A stretch of 64,000 nucleotides of DNA from Salinimicrobium nanhaiense (GCA_012038135.1 JAAVJQ010000010.1:62001-126000), one strand, 5' to 3'; positions 17,396-26,545 are shown, counted from the first letter of the stretch. The notes: a model not told the origin generated them from the letters alone. A program made the numbers and translations.

Positions 17396-17768
17396 CGTTT
17401 ATTTTTTCCATATTATTACGGGCTTTTAGAATATTCCTAATTTTTTGGATTTATTTAATATGCTGAAAAACAAATAATTATCACACGCATGGCCGTCAAA
17501 ACTAATTCACTTCTCAAAAAGGTCTTTTTTAGAATCCTCTAAAACTGATGTTTCTCATATTTTCTGTGAGATATTCTTTTAGGGAGGCATTGAATTAAAA
17601 GAGATAAAGTTTAAGAAACGTTTCTGAATTGCGGCATTAGACCCATCATTCATGCTCTGGGATAACAGAACCACCACGGGAAGAACTAAAAGAAAACCCG
17701 GAGCTAACAACAACTAAAAAAATTTACTCTTCAAAAAGGCGGATTCTTCAAGGGATTTTCAAAAAAGG
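17396..17768. other. Intergenic region between divergent typA and kdsA
   Basis: About 370 bp without a credible gene. It contains an imperfect inverted repeat at about 17532-17590 (cctctaaaa ... ttttagggagg, with an inner tctca / tgaga pair) that could fold in RNA; otherwise I see only A/T-rich promoter-like DNA. Confidence 0.5.
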
Positions 17769-17776
17769 TATCTTTG
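17769..17776 (+). promoter_or_regulatory. -7 promoter box for kdsA
   Basis: TATCTTTG, 15 bp before the ATG at 17792. Confidence 0.45.
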
Positions 17777-17791
17777 CAGTAAATTTATTTT

Positions 17792-18610
17792 ATGCAACTC
17801 AATAAGATACCTCAGATAAAACATGCCGATTCCGGTAATTTCTTTTTGCTTGCCGGTCCCTGTGCCATTGAAGGTGAAGACATGGCGCTGCGAATTGCCG
17901 AAACCATTGTTGGCATTACAGATAAGCTGCAGATCCCTTTTATTTTTAAAGGTTCTTTTAAAAAGGCTAACCGAAGCCGCATCGACAGCTTTACCGGGAT
18001 TGGAGATGAAAAAGCGCTGAAAATTCTTCGGAAGGTTTCTGAAACCTTCGGAGTTCCCACAGTTACCGATATTCACGAACGTGAAGATGCCACCCTTGCC
18101 GCCGAATATGTTGATGTACTGCAAATTCCGGCATTTCTGGTCCGCCAAACCGATCTGGTTGTAGCCGCCGCCGAAACCGGAAAAGTGGTGAACCTTAAAA
18201 AAGGGCAGTTCATGAGTCCGGAAAGCATGAAACATGCAGTCACCAAAGTAACCGATTGCAATAACGAGCAAGTGATGGTCACAGACCGTGGGACTATGTT
18301 CGGCTATCAGGACATGATCGTGGATTTCCGCGGAATTCCAACCATGCGTCAATTTGCACCTACAGTTTTGGATGTAACACATTCTTTACAACAGCCAAAT
18401 CAAAGCAGCGGAGTCACAGGTGGAAGACCCGACATGATCGAGACCATCGCCCGCGCCGGGATCGCTACCGGAGCCGATGGGATTTTCATTGAAACCCATT
18501 TCGACCCGGCTAATGCAAAAAGTGACGGAGCCAACATGCTGGACATTCAGTATCTCGAAAGGCTCCTGAGCAATTTGACAGCAATTAGGAAGACGATCAA
18601 TTCCTTTTAA
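17792..18610 (+). CDS. kdsA: 3-deoxy-8-phosphooctulonate synthase (KDO-8-P synthase)
   Basis: A 272-residue TIM-barrel enzyme that condenses phosphoenolpyruvate and arabinose 5-phosphate for the lipopolysaccharide inner core. Motifs are LLAGPCAIE near residues 22-31, FKGSFKKANRSR, VTDIHE, QIPAFLVRQTDL, MVTDRGTMFGY and FIETHFDP. The Cys in GPCAIE, where the metal-independent E. coli type has Asn, points to the metal-dependent class. It is a single gene; the next sequence downstream is a palindrome and then repeat DNA. Confidence 0.96.
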   Translation: MQLNKIPQIKHADSGNFFLLAGPCAIEGEDMALRIAETIVGITDKLQIPFIFKGSFKKANRSRIDSFTGIGDEKALKILRKVSETFGVPTVTDIHEREDATLAAEYVDVLQIPAFLVRQTDLVVAAAETGKVVNLKKGQFMSPESMKHAVTKVTDCNNEQVMVTDRGTMFGYQDMIVDFRGIPTMRQFAPTVLDVTHSLQQPNQSSGVTGGRPDMIETIARAGIATGADGIFIETHFDPANAKSDGANMLDIQYLERLLSNLTAIRKTINSF

Positions 18611-18662
18611 GTTTTATAGGTCGGCACGGATGGCAAATCCGCGCCATCCTGTTGTATTCGTA

Positions 18663-18693
18663 GACCTAACAGGTTTTTGAAACCTGTTAGGTC
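18663..18693. terminator. Palindrome gacctaacaggttt / aaacctgttaggtc after kdsA
   Basis: A perfect 14-bp stem closing a 3-base loop, followed by cttt. It probably acts as the kdsA terminator, and is also an intergenic palindrome type common in this phylum. A second palindrome (ccctgtcag ... ctgacaggg) follows at 18721-18750. Confidence 0.65.
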
Positions 18694-18764
18694 TTTGGCT
18701 GATGCAGATTTGGAGACTAACCCTGTCAGCGGCTTGACGCCCTGACAGGGTTGAGGTGGCCTGA

Positions 18765-18970
18765 CTTCAACCGCTGCCAGAGTTGATAACTGCTGGCAGG
18801 GTTGACAGAACTTGAACCGCTGCCAGAGTTGATAACTGCTGGCAGGGTTGATACAGAAAGATCAAAAAAGCAGGCATGAGTCGAAAAAGCAGGTCTGTAG
18901 TAGCAAGATATCAGAAGCACCAAAAGGGCAAACGCACCGCCCCCGTGCCGTAGTTACGGAAGAAGTTCAG
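18765..18970. repeat. Composite dispersed repeat, copy A
   Basis: Two or more units built on ccgctgccagagttgataactgctggcagggttga, in which CTGCCAG and CTGGCAG form an inverted pair, are followed by a block with gtcgaaaaagcag, gcaagatatcagaagcacc, gggcaaacgcaccgccc and a short gtttaaa end. The whole block recurs at 19020-19215 and in part at 28120-28440. The open frames that cross it (reading STLPAVINSGSG) are products of the repeat and not genes. Confidence 0.85.
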
Positions 18971-19019
18971 TTTAAAGAACCCTTTCAGAATTGGAAACCC
19001 TGGAAGGGTTGACGACGAT

Positions 19020-19210
19020 TGGATTGAACCGCAGCCAGAGTTGACAGGAAGGTTGGAACCGCTGCCAGAGTTGATAACTGCTGGCAGGGTTGATACAGAA
19101 AGATCAAAAAAGCAGGCATGAGTCGAAAAAGCAGCTCTGTAGTAGCAAGATATCAGAAGCACCAAAAGGGCAAACGCACCGCCCCGTGCCATAGGTACAG
19201 AAGATGTGTA
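19020..19210. repeat. Composite dispersed repeat, copy B
   Basis: Nearly identical to copy A over about 130 bp, from the ccgctgccagag unit to the gggcaaacgcaccgcccc block. Its right end abuts the decayed transposase at a gtttaaa junction, as copy A's right end also does. Confidence 0.85.
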
Positions 19211-19530
19211 GATTCAGTTTAAAATGTGCTGTCTTACCGGAGAAACCAGGCTGCACCAGATACCTCCCTCGATGAATTACATTTCGCAAAGGAGCAGAAT
19301 TACATACTTATGGAATTCTTCCTGGTCATAACTTCTTAAAGTAGCGATCAGAATCACTTTTTTTTACCCCTTCTTTTACAGTTTTATCCTCAATTAAAGA
19401 AATCAGCTGTCCGAAAACAGATTTACCTGAAAAATAATTACTTTTAGCCATCGTATTTATTGTGTTTTACAAGTCCAAAGTACGATTTCTTAGTAGAAGC
19501 CATTCGTGGCTTCTCTTTTTACCGGACACT
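19211..19530 (-). pseudogene. IS4-type transposase, 5' relic with IS end
   Basis: On the minus strand an ATG at 19451 opens the frame MAKSNYFSGKSVFGQLISLI ... SDRYFKK, the DUF4372 N-terminal domain of IS4-family transposases. It then breaks, but further frames read CSFAKCNSSREVSG and SGKTAHFKLN, which continue the family. Only about the first 80 residues survive, with frameshifts. The outer end, agtgtccggtaaaaagag on the minus strand (19513-19530), precedes it. The catalytic core is missing. The same end recurs at 27964-28018. Confidence 0.8.
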
Positions 19531-19566
19531 ACTGATTTCCAATAATAATCTTCAAATTTTAACATA

Positions 19567-19829
19567 ATGCCAACAGAAACATAAAAACAAGAAAAATAGC
19601 CGCATGGGTAATTGCAGGCTTATTAACAGCACAAAATTTCTATAGTGCAAGTGGAAAATTATCCCTTCATCCCGAACAAATGGAACAATTGCACTTAGCC
19701 GATTGGCGAATTATTATTGCCCTTGATGAAATTGCTTCTGCCCTACTGTTCTTGTTCCCAAAAACAAACAAATTTGGAACTTTGCTATTGAGCTCTTACA
19801 TGGGCTTGTTGCTGATAGCACCACAATAG
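19567..19829 (+). pseudogene. DoxX-like membrane protein, decayed
   Basis: A frame without its own start reads KTRKIAAWVIAGLLTAQNFYSASGKL ... IALDEIASALLFLFPKTNKFGT, then stops after GLLLIAPQ, where DoxX-like proteins continue through two more helices. An ATG at 19567 is five codons from a stop and out of frame with it. It is the first identifiable item right of the IS relic. Confidence 0.65.
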
Positions 19830-19961
19830 TTGCCGGCTATATTACATACAGCGAAGCCTGAGCTTAACAGGTATTTCTATGAAGATGGAATATTCATTAT
19901 GCCCAAATGGAACATGCGATAGGAACCATAGAAATAAAAAGAATCACAACAAACGAAATTA

Positions 19962-20762
19962 ATGATTGAATTTTCGGAAATACAAAACATCTATTTCATT
20001 TTACCAATACTGGGATTTATTATCGGTTTGTTTGGAACCATGGTAGGAGGAGGTGGCGGATTTTTCTTTCTGCCCATTCTTACCCTGCTGTTAGGAGTTC
20101 CGGCCCAAACAGCGGTTATTACTTCGCTGGCAGCTACCTTGCCCATTTGCATCGTTGGTTCATTGGGGCATTATCATAAAAATAATATTGATTTTAGGGT
20201 AGCTGTACTTTTTATGGTAACCGGAATTATTGGGACTTTTATTGGCGCACAAATAACCAACAGCATTAGCGACCTGGCACTAAGAACGGCTTTTGGAGTC
20301 TATTCAATTTTGATTGCGCTTGACATGGTTATTAGTGCCAGAAGAAAGAATGTTAAAATAGAAGGAAAAAAGACAAGAATATCACCAGGAAGTTTAAAAA
20401 CATTTAAGGGTTCGTCTTTTGGATTGGCAGCAGGTTTAATAACCGGAACATTTGGGACCAGTGGCACAGCGCCGGTTCTTGCAGGATTGTTTTCAATGAA
20501 AATACCATTCAAGATGGTCATTGGCACATCGCTATTGGTTGTGCTGGTAAATACATTCTTTGCTGTAGGCGCTCATTTTATTATGGGAAAAATAGATATT
20601 ACATTGCTTATTTTTCTTACAGCAGGCTCAACAATAGGTGCGATACTTGGCCCGCGCCTGCTTTCCAAAATCCAAATTGACAAATCGGAAAACAAAGCAA
20701 AATATGCCTATGCGATTATAATGGTCGCCATTGGTATCTTAATGATTTTAGGAAGGAATTAG
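19962..20762 (+). CDS. TauE/SafE family sulfite/organosulfonate exporter
   Basis: A 266-residue polytopic membrane protein with two TauE/SafE half repeats. The first is GTMVGGGGGFFFLPILTLLLGVPAQTAV near residues 24-52 and the second GLITGTFGTSGTAPVLAGLFSMKIPFKMVIGTSL near 155-190. Members move sulfite, sulfoacetate or similar anions, and many are of unknown substrate. It is first in a co-directional cluster, 4 bp before the CdsA-like gene. Base composition looks AT-richer than in the flanking core genes. Confidence 0.85.
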   Translation: MIEFSEIQNIYFILPILGFIIGLFGTMVGGGGGFFFLPILTLLLGVPAQTAVITSLAATLPICIVGSLGHYHKNNIDFRVAVLFMVTGIIGTFIGAQITNSISDLALRTAFGVYSILIALDMVISARRKNVKIEGKKTRISPGSLKTFKGSSFGLAAGLITGTFGTSGTAPVLAGLFSMKIPFKMVIGTSLLVVLVNTFFAVGAHFIMGKIDITLLIFLTAGSTIGAILGPRLLSKIQIDKSENKAKYAYAIIMVAIGILMILGRN

Positions 20763-20766
20763 TTTT

Positions 20767-21495
20767 ATGGAACATTTGATTTACAGTATAATACTGGCCT
20801 ATTTTATTTTGGGCGGAATTGGTTTTTACCTGATAAACAGGAATAAAGCTCCCGAAATTGCACGTGAGAGTTACACGAAATTTGGGGTTTATTTTATAAT
20901 CATAAATACTTTGTTTTTCAGCATTACTATCGAACCTGTTGTTTTTCATTATCTTGGAATTTTAATTGTTGCTGTGGGAAATTTTGAGTTAATCCGGCTT
21001 TTTGTAAAAAGAAAATTTCAGCACACGCCTTTTTTTGTATTGTCACTGGTGATCTTTTTTATTCTGTCCGCAGGTTTGCTTGTTTTTAGCCGGGCCGCTG
21101 AAAATTTAATTTTATTAACATTTTTAATTCTTTCCATATTCGACAGTTTTAGCCAGATAAGCGGACAACTTTTCGGGAAAACCAAAATAATGCCGAATAT
21201 TAGCCCAAATAAAACATGGGGGGGCTTAATTGGAGGAATTTTAATTTCATTGTTTAGTGTATTTTTATTAAAAAGTCTTTTTAGGGGAACAATCCCTCAA
21301 TTATTTTTATTTACCATTGGAACGGTTATTTTTGCTTTCGCCGGCGATGTTTTGGCATCGCTTTATAAAAGGAAATACAAGGTAAAAGATTACAGCAACC
21401 TAATTCCCGGGCACGGCGGCTTTTTAGACCGGTTTGACAGTCTAATCGCAGGAGGTGCCTGGGCAGCATTTGCTGTACATATTTTAAAAATTTAA
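20767..21495 (+). CDS. Phosphatidate cytidylyltransferase-like protein (CdsA family)
   Basis: A 242-residue protein with seven or so membrane segments. It carries the family signature near the C-terminus, SLYKRKYKVKDYSNLIPGHGG followed by FLDRFDSL, and an upstream SPNKTWGGLIGG motif. CdsA makes CDP-diacylglycerol from CTP and phosphatidate. A housekeeping CdsA presumably exists elsewhere, so this copy may serve another phospholipid alcohol. It lies 4 bp after the TauE gene and 14 bp before the lipid kinase. Confidence 0.88.
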   Translation: MEHLIYSIILAYFILGGIGFYLINRNKAPEIARESYTKFGVYFIIINTLFFSITIEPVVFHYLGILIVAVGNFELIRLFVKRKFQHTPFFVLSLVIFFILSAGLLVFSRAAENLILLTFLILSIFDSFSQISGQLFGKTKIMPNISPNKTWGGLIGGILISLFSVFLLKSLFRGTIPQLFLFTIGTVIFAFAGDVLASLYKRKYKVKDYSNLIPGHGGFLDRFDSLIAGGAWAAFAVHILKI

Positions 21496-21509
21496 CAGAG
21501 ATCCTGTTT

Positions 21510-22184
21510 ATGGGGAATATTATTATCTTGTCATTTGTTTATTTGATTGGGATTGGATTGTTGTTGATTTTTAATGAGCTGGTTTATCGCAGGCTTAACC
21601 CCACAGGAGAAATAACGCGTAAGTTTGCCCACTTCTCTGCTGTGCTGGCCACGATACCATTTCCATATATTTTCCCTTCGCACTGGTATATCCTGTTACT
21701 GGCATCTTTGTTTACTTTGGTATTGTTTATTACCCGCAAGGGGAAACTGCTAAAGTCGATTCATGGCGTTGAAAGAAAATCGATAGGTAGCTATTTATTG
21801 CCCATTGCTATTTATCTTACATTTCTTTTTTCCGATTTACTGGACAATAAATTTCTCTACATACTTCCCATGCTTATTCTGGCTATAAGCGACCCAATGG
21901 CAGCCATTCTGGGAATCAATATCAAAACCTACAATGGAAGAATAAAAGTATTTGGGAAAAAATTAAATAAAACATGGTTAGGGTCGGGAGCATTTCTAAT
22001 TTCAAGTTTTGTAATAAGCATTATAGCACTTTTTTTTCACCGCGGGGTATTCGATTTGGAAACATTCTGGCTGGCAATGCTGGTTGCTGTGGTAACTATG
22101 TTTGCTGAGATGTTTAGTTGGCGCGGATCTGATAATCTCAGTGTTCCCATAAGTGCGCTACTCGTTTTGCTTTTGTTCCTTTAA
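21510..22184 (+). CDS. CTP-dependent lipid kinase-like protein (SEC59/DGK1/VTE5 family)
   Basis: A 224-residue polytopic protein with motifs shared by dolichol kinase, yeast CTP-dependent diacylglycerol kinase and plant phytol kinase: RKFAHFSAV near residue 40, ISDPMAAILG near 125, GKKLNKTWLGSGAF near 150, and EMFSWRGSDNLSVPI near the end. These enzymes phosphorylate a membrane lipid alcohol, usually with CTP. Next to a CdsA-like and a CDP-alcohol enzyme, a role in making an activated lipid is likely. The lipid is unknown. Confidence 0.82.
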   Translation: MGNIIILSFVYLIGIGLLLIFNELVYRRLNPTGEITRKFAHFSAVLATIPFPYIFPSHWYILLLASLFTLVLFITRKGKLLKSIHGVERKSIGSYLLPIAIYLTFLFSDLLDNKFLYILPMLILAISDPMAAILGINIKTYNGRIKVFGKKLNKTWLGSGAFLISSFVISIIALFFHRGVFDLETFWLAMLVAVVTMFAEMFSWRGSDNLSVPISALLVLLLFL

Positions 22185-22225
22185 TACAAATAGAATTAAA
22201 ATAATAGAATATATAAAATTGAAAT

Positions 22226-23326
22226 ATGAGAACAGTAATTATTAACGGGGCAAACGGATATGTGGCTTCAAATTTCATCAACGATTTATTAAAGCAGCAT
22301 TACAAGGTTATTGCTCTGGTTCGTGGCAACGGCAAGGACCCGGAAGACAGAATGAGCAAAGTACTGGCGCATATTAATGATGGAAAAGAGATAAACACTT
22401 CCAATCTTGAAGTTTACGACTACTCCTTAATCGACAAGAAATTTTCGATGAATGAAAATGTCCTGAAAAGCATTTTTAGTGGTAGTGTCGATTATTTTCA
22501 TTTTGCTGCCAATTTGAAATACGATGAAAAGTCGGTAGAAGAAATTTTTTCTACTAATGTTGATGGGGTTAAAAATTCAGTTCAGGTTTATTTGAAATAT
22601 GCAACGGATAGTTCCCGCTTCTTTTACATCGGAACGGCCTATTCGTGTGGAAAATTCAGCGGCCTGTTCGAGGAAAAATTTTATGAAAATAAAGATATTT
22701 CTGCGTTCAGGAATTACTATGAGCAATCAAAGCGTTTTGCTGAAAATGTTGTCAGAACAAATATTCAAAACAATGGATTGAATGGGCACGTAATAAGGTT
22801 GTCGCAGGTAGTTGGAAACCAGGAAACCGGCATAACTAAAACCGATTACGGAATTTTCGATTTTTCAAAAAGAATCAACAGTCTGGCTAATCGATATCCT
22901 AATGAAATTGTTAGAGTACATGTAGATCCGGAAGCTACTCAAAACTTAATTCCAATCGATACCGTCACAGGGCAATTAATAAAAGTAGTAGAAGAAAAAG
23001 AAGTCCCCGAGATAATGAATTTTGTATCCAAAAATCCGGTTCGAAACAGTTTTATTATCGATACCTTGAACGAGTTGGTGCCTATTCAATTAATTCCGGT
23101 TAAAAATCTGGAACCAAATACAATGAACCCCATTGAAAGAAGGATTTCTGCAGGAATGTCGTTTACTGAAAGTTACGTTTCATTCGACGTGTTATTTGAT
23201 ACCCGGCAAAGAGACACGTTTCTGAAAAATACGGAAACAGGTCCAGATTATAAATCCATTGCTAAAATGATGGAATATTTTATAGGAACCCTTTCCAAAA
23301 AGAAGACAAAGATAGATGCAGCCTGA
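22226..23326 (+). CDS. Extended SDR / NAD-binding_4 reductase-like protein
   Basis: A 366-residue protein whose Rossmann motif is VIINGANGYVASNF at residues 4-17, with FHFAANLKYD near 92 and an active-site YYEQSK near 172. These are the marks of extended SDR enzymes, closest in style to the male-sterility/fatty-acyl reductase and thioester reductase group. It could reduce an acyl thioester to an aldehyde or alcohol, or act on a sugar nucleotide. The C-terminal 100 residues have no motif I know. It lies inside the lipid-type cluster, 41 bp after the kinase. Confidence 0.72.
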   Translation: MRTVIINGANGYVASNFINDLLKQHYKVIALVRGNGKDPEDRMSKVLAHINDGKEINTSNLEVYDYSLIDKKFSMNENVLKSIFSGSVDYFHFAANLKYDEKSVEEIFSTNVDGVKNSVQVYLKYATDSSRFFYIGTAYSCGKFSGLFEEKFYENKDISAFRNYYEQSKRFAENVVRTNIQNNGLNGHVIRLSQVVGNQETGITKTDYGIFDFSKRINSLANRYPNEIVRVHVDPEATQNLIPIDTVTGQLIKVVEEKEVPEIMNFVSKNPVRNSFIIDTLNELVPIQLIPVKNLEPNTMNPIERRISAGMSFTESYVSFDVLFDTRQRDTFLKNTETGPDYKSIAKMMEYFIGTLSKKKTKIDAA

Positions 23327-23393
23327 AAACTTATATAAAATTCTATTTAGAATTTAAAGAAAACATGAATCGGTATTTAAAAACATTCAGAAA

Positions 23394-23993
23394 ATGAAAC
23401 AGATTAAAATAAAAGGCGAAAATATCATTAACGTTCCCAATTTTATTAGTTTATACCGTCTTCTTGTTTTTCCGGTTATTCTTTATATGGCACTTAAGGG
23501 ATATGAGGGCTGGTTTGTAATTCTTTTGTGTATAAGTTTGGTCAGCGATGCTATTGATGGAAGTATCGCACGCTACTTTAAACTTCAATCCAATTTTGGG
23601 GCTGCACTCGATAACCTGGCCGATATTTTCACTTACGCCATGGCTATTCTGGGTTTATTCGTTTTTAAATGGAATGAAATTGAACCTCATTCCTGGATTT
23701 TATTCCTTTTCCTTGGGATATTTATCCTTAGCTACATTGTTTCTTTTGCAAGGTTCGGGAAAATTCCCGGGCTGCATTTATATTCAGCTGTTTCTGCCGG
23801 ATACGCTCAAAGCATATTCTTTATTGTATTATTTGTTTTTGGGTTTTATCCCTGGATGTTATATCTGGTTTGTATATGGGGAATAATTGCTTACACTGAA
23901 AAAATAATTATCCTGTTTAAACTCGATGACATTAAAATTGGGGTGAAAGGATTGTACTGGTTATTAAAAAAAGAGAAGGAGCAAGCACACTAA
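23394..23993 (+). CDS. CDP-alcohol phosphatidyltransferase
   Basis: A 199-residue membrane enzyme with the full catalytic signature DG-x2-AR-x8-G-x3-D-x3-D, here DAIDGSIARYFKLQSNFGAA then LDNLAD, near residues 49-76. Such enzymes displace CMP from a CDP-alcohol with a second alcohol, as in phosphatidylglycerol or phosphatidylinositol synthesis. Six hydrophobic segments are visible. Its placement beside a CdsA homologue and a lipid kinase argues for a dedicated polar lipid pathway. The acceptor alcohol is not readable. Confidence 0.9.
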   Translation: MKQIKIKGENIINVPNFISLYRLLVFPVILYMALKGYEGWFVILLCISLVSDAIDGSIARYFKLQSNFGAALDNLADIFTYAMAILGLFVFKWNEIEPHSWILFLFLGIFILSYIVSFARFGKIPGLHLYSAVSAGYAQSIFFIVLFVFGFYPWMLYLVCIWGIIAYTEKIIILFKLDDIKIGVKGLYWLLKKEKEQAH

Positions 23994-24145
23994 CGATTTT
24001 ATATGGAATAAGGGTGGTCAATATCATGACCATCACAAATCTTGACATTTTCGCACAGGAAATCCATATGCCAATTCAGGATTTGTTGATAAGGATGGGA
24101 ATTTTTTTTAGAGCTGAGATGAGTTTCTAAACCTGACACAGTATA

Positions 24146-24940
24146 ATGAAAAACTTAAAAGAAAAAAATGTTTGGATCACTGGGGCATCATCAGGAATAG
24201 GGGAAGCTCTGGCATTTGCTTTTGCCAAAGAAGGTGCCTTTCTCGTTTTGTCAGCAAGAAACAAGGACAAACTTGAGGAAGTTCAAAAAAGATGCTTAGA
24301 ATATACTGCCAAATGCCGGGTACTACCGGTCGATTTATCTCATACTGAAGGATTGGAAAAAGTAGTTGGCTCGGTAATGGAACAAACAGGAAGGATTGAC
24401 ATATTGGTCAACAATGCAGGCAGAAGCCAGCGTTCATGGGCCAAAGAAACTCCAATAGAAATTGACCGCGATATTATGGAGCTGAACTTTTTTAGTGTAA
24501 TCACTTTAACAAAACTGGTTTTAATACACATGCTGAAAACCGGATCGGGTCACCTGGTGGTCATCAGTAGCATTACCGGCAAGTTTGGGTTTCCAATGCG
24601 TACTGCCTATAGTGCGTCCAAGCATGCGCTCCAGGGATATTTCGAAGCATTGCGGGCTGAACTGGTTAATGACAATATCCCGGTAACAATTATTTTACCG
24701 GGAAGGATAAATACAAATATTTCGAAAAATGCGCTAACTGCAGACGGACAATCCTACAATAGGATGGATGAAGGACAAGCTCGTGGGATGCCCGTTGATA
24801 AATGTGCAGCCCTGATCGTGAAGGCCATCAAAAAAAACAAAAAAGAAGTGCTGGTTGGCCAAAAAGAATTGCTTATGGTTTACATCCGTCGTTTCTTCCC
24901 GGCACTGTTCTATAAAATAGTTCCAAAAATTAAAAATTAG
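24146..24940 (+). CDS. Short-chain dehydrogenase/reductase (classical SDR, DHRS7-like)
   Basis: A 264-residue NAD(P)-dependent oxidoreductase: cofactor motif TGASSGIG at residues 12-19, NNAG near 90, catalytic Ser in VISSITG and YSASK near 155-159. The basic and hydrophobic C-terminus (VYIRRFFPALFYKIVPKIKN) suggests membrane association, as in sphingoid-type ketoreductases. Within the cluster it could reduce a keto-lipid. It is separated from the CDP-alcohol gene by 152 bp that hold only a few short frames. Confidence 0.82.
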   Translation: MKNLKEKNVWITGASSGIGEALAFAFAKEGAFLVLSARNKDKLEEVQKRCLEYTAKCRVLPVDLSHTEGLEKVVGSVMEQTGRIDILVNNAGRSQRSWAKETPIEIDRDIMELNFFSVITLTKLVLIHMLKTGSGHLVVISSITGKFGFPMRTAYSASKHALQGYFEALRAELVNDNIPVTIILPGRINTNISKNALTADGQSYNRMDEGQARGMPVDKCAALIVKAIKKNKKEVLVGQKELLMVYIRRFFPALFYKIVPKIKN

Positions 24941-24972
24941 CGTGTTTTTTTCAAACAAGAAATAGGTAGATT

Positions 24973-26028
24973 ATGAAGAAAAATATTTGTGGAATACAAC
25001 AGGTTGGCATCGGTTTGAAAGATGCCAGAGAAGCGTGGAAATGGTACAGGAAAACATTTGGGATGGATATCAACGTGTTTGAAGACACAGCCGTAGCCAG
25101 GCTCATGCTACCTTATACCAATGGTCAGGTGTGCGAACGGTATGCCGCACTGGCAATGAACATGGAAGGTGGAGGGGGCTTTGAAATCTGGCAGCATACC
25201 CGGCTCACGCCTAATCCTCCCGTGTTTGATGTAAAATTAGGCGACTGTGGAATTTACATTTGCAAAATCAAATGTCGCAATGTGCAAAAGGCTTTTGAAG
25301 GCCATATGGGAATGGGACTGAACATTCCGGGCGGTCTCGTCAAAGATCCCGAGGGTAACCTGCATTATTATCTGATCGATCCTTACAATAATATTTTTCA
25401 AGTGGTGGAAGACTCAAATTTCTATATGAAGCAAAAGTCGTTAACCGGAGGAGTTGCTGGTGTAGTTATCGGTGTATCAAACATTGAAAAAGCTATGAAA
25501 GTATATGCTGATATTTTGGAATATGATAGAATTGTTTACGATAAAACCGGCCAGTTTAATGATTTTGCTGCTTTACCCGGCGGCAAAGAAAAATACCGTC
25601 GTGTATTGTTGAAACACAAGCCAAGGACAGGTCCTTTTTCCAAATTATTAGGGCCCACTCAAATAGAATTGGTCCAACCTATTGAACGACAACCAGATAA
25701 AATATTCAGGGATCGCATTTGGGGTGAATTTGGTTTTATTCATTTATGCTTCGATATTGTTGGGATGGATCATTTAAGAAGAGAATGTAACGAAAAAGGC
25801 TTCCCTTTCACGGTCGACAGTTCAGATAGTTTTGATATGGGAACAACAGCCGGTCATTTCTCATATATTTCAGACCCGGATGGAACACCTATTGAATTCG
25901 TTGAAACCCATAAGCTGCCAATTATCGAAAAGTTGGGTTGGTATATGAATCTTAAAGATAGGAATACGACTAAACCGCTTCCCGATTGGATGGTTAAAAC
26001 ACTTCGCTTTAGCCGGGTAAGAGATTAA
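24973..26028 (+). CDS. Two-domain VOC (glyoxalase/dioxygenase fold) protein
   Basis: A 351-residue protein with two vicinal-oxygen-chelate modules. Module 1 begins QQVGIGLKDAREAWKWYRKTFG; module 2 begins GGVAGVVIGVSNIEKAMKVYADILEYD near residue 158 and ends HFSYISDPDGTPIEFVETHKLPI. The layout recalls 4-hydroxyphenylpyruvate dioxygenase-like proteins, and the last Glu of module 2 may be a metal ligand. The substrate is unknown. It closes the co-directional cluster, 32 bp after the SDR gene. Confidence 0.75.
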   Translation: MKKNICGIQQVGIGLKDAREAWKWYRKTFGMDINVFEDTAVARLMLPYTNGQVCERYAALAMNMEGGGGFEIWQHTRLTPNPPVFDVKLGDCGIYICKIKCRNVQKAFEGHMGMGLNIPGGLVKDPEGNLHYYLIDPYNNIFQVVEDSNFYMKQKSLTGGVAGVVIGVSNIEKAMKVYADILEYDRIVYDKTGQFNDFAALPGGKEKYRRVLLKHKPRTGPFSKLLGPTQIELVQPIERQPDKIFRDRIWGEFGFIHLCFDIVGMDHLRRECNEKGFPFTVDSSDSFDMGTTAGHFSYISDPDGTPIEFVETHKLPIIEKLGWYMNLKDRNTTKPLPDWMVKTLRFSRVRD

Positions 26029-26545
26029 ATCAAGGAAAGAAGAAGTGAAGGAACTTATGTCGATAATCAACAAAGGTTCCCATATGCGTAATAAAAGCAA
26101 GTGAAATCCTTTTTTGGATATTCTACAAATTTGGTGCTTACATTCAAATATGTTTCGCTGGTGATGTCGTCTCCCCAGGCCCCTTTACCCGTAGATATGT
26201 AGGGAAAGCACTTCATTTAAAAAGTCCTGGACTCAACTTCAAAGTTTCCGATTTCCATTTTGCTACCCCTGCCGAAAAAGGCAGGGACACTACAGTCCCA
26301 ATCTCCATCTTTAAGTCTAGTCCGGTTTAAAACCTACTTTAAGCGGATAATCTATTTTCATAACCCCGTCAGGACATTCCGCTCCAATTGGGAGAAAAAA
26401 GTCCATTTTTGGACAAACAACTTCCCTTCAAAGGTTTTAGGCACCAACCCTAATATTTTTTTAATCCGTTAATCGGATCCCTGCGCCAGGATGGGACATA
26501 TTCTTCTGGAAACGAAAAATATTAAATTCGCATTCTTTTTTTAAA
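26029..26545. other. Gene-poor stretch between VOC and LLM genes
   Basis: About 500 bp with no supported gene. Minus-strand frames read short protein-like runs (for example ISTGKGAWGDDITSETYL near 26160), broken by stops, so decayed coding DNA is possible but I cannot assign a family. Short palindromes (ctgccgaaaaaggcag near 26270) are present. Confidence 0.4.

Noticed and set aside
17759..18382. 207-codon minus-strand frame opposite kdsA
   Set aside because: kdsA has all its catalytic motifs in the plus strand; the opposite frame has no family features.
18721..18750. Second terminator for kdsA
   Set aside because: The palindrome ccctgtcag ... ctgacaggg lacks a T run and fits the intergenic repeats better.
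18726..19192. Minus-strand frames of 65-93 codons reading STLPAVINSGSGS
   Set aside because: They are the direct translation of the dispersed repeat, recur in several places with shifts, and have no start or family support.
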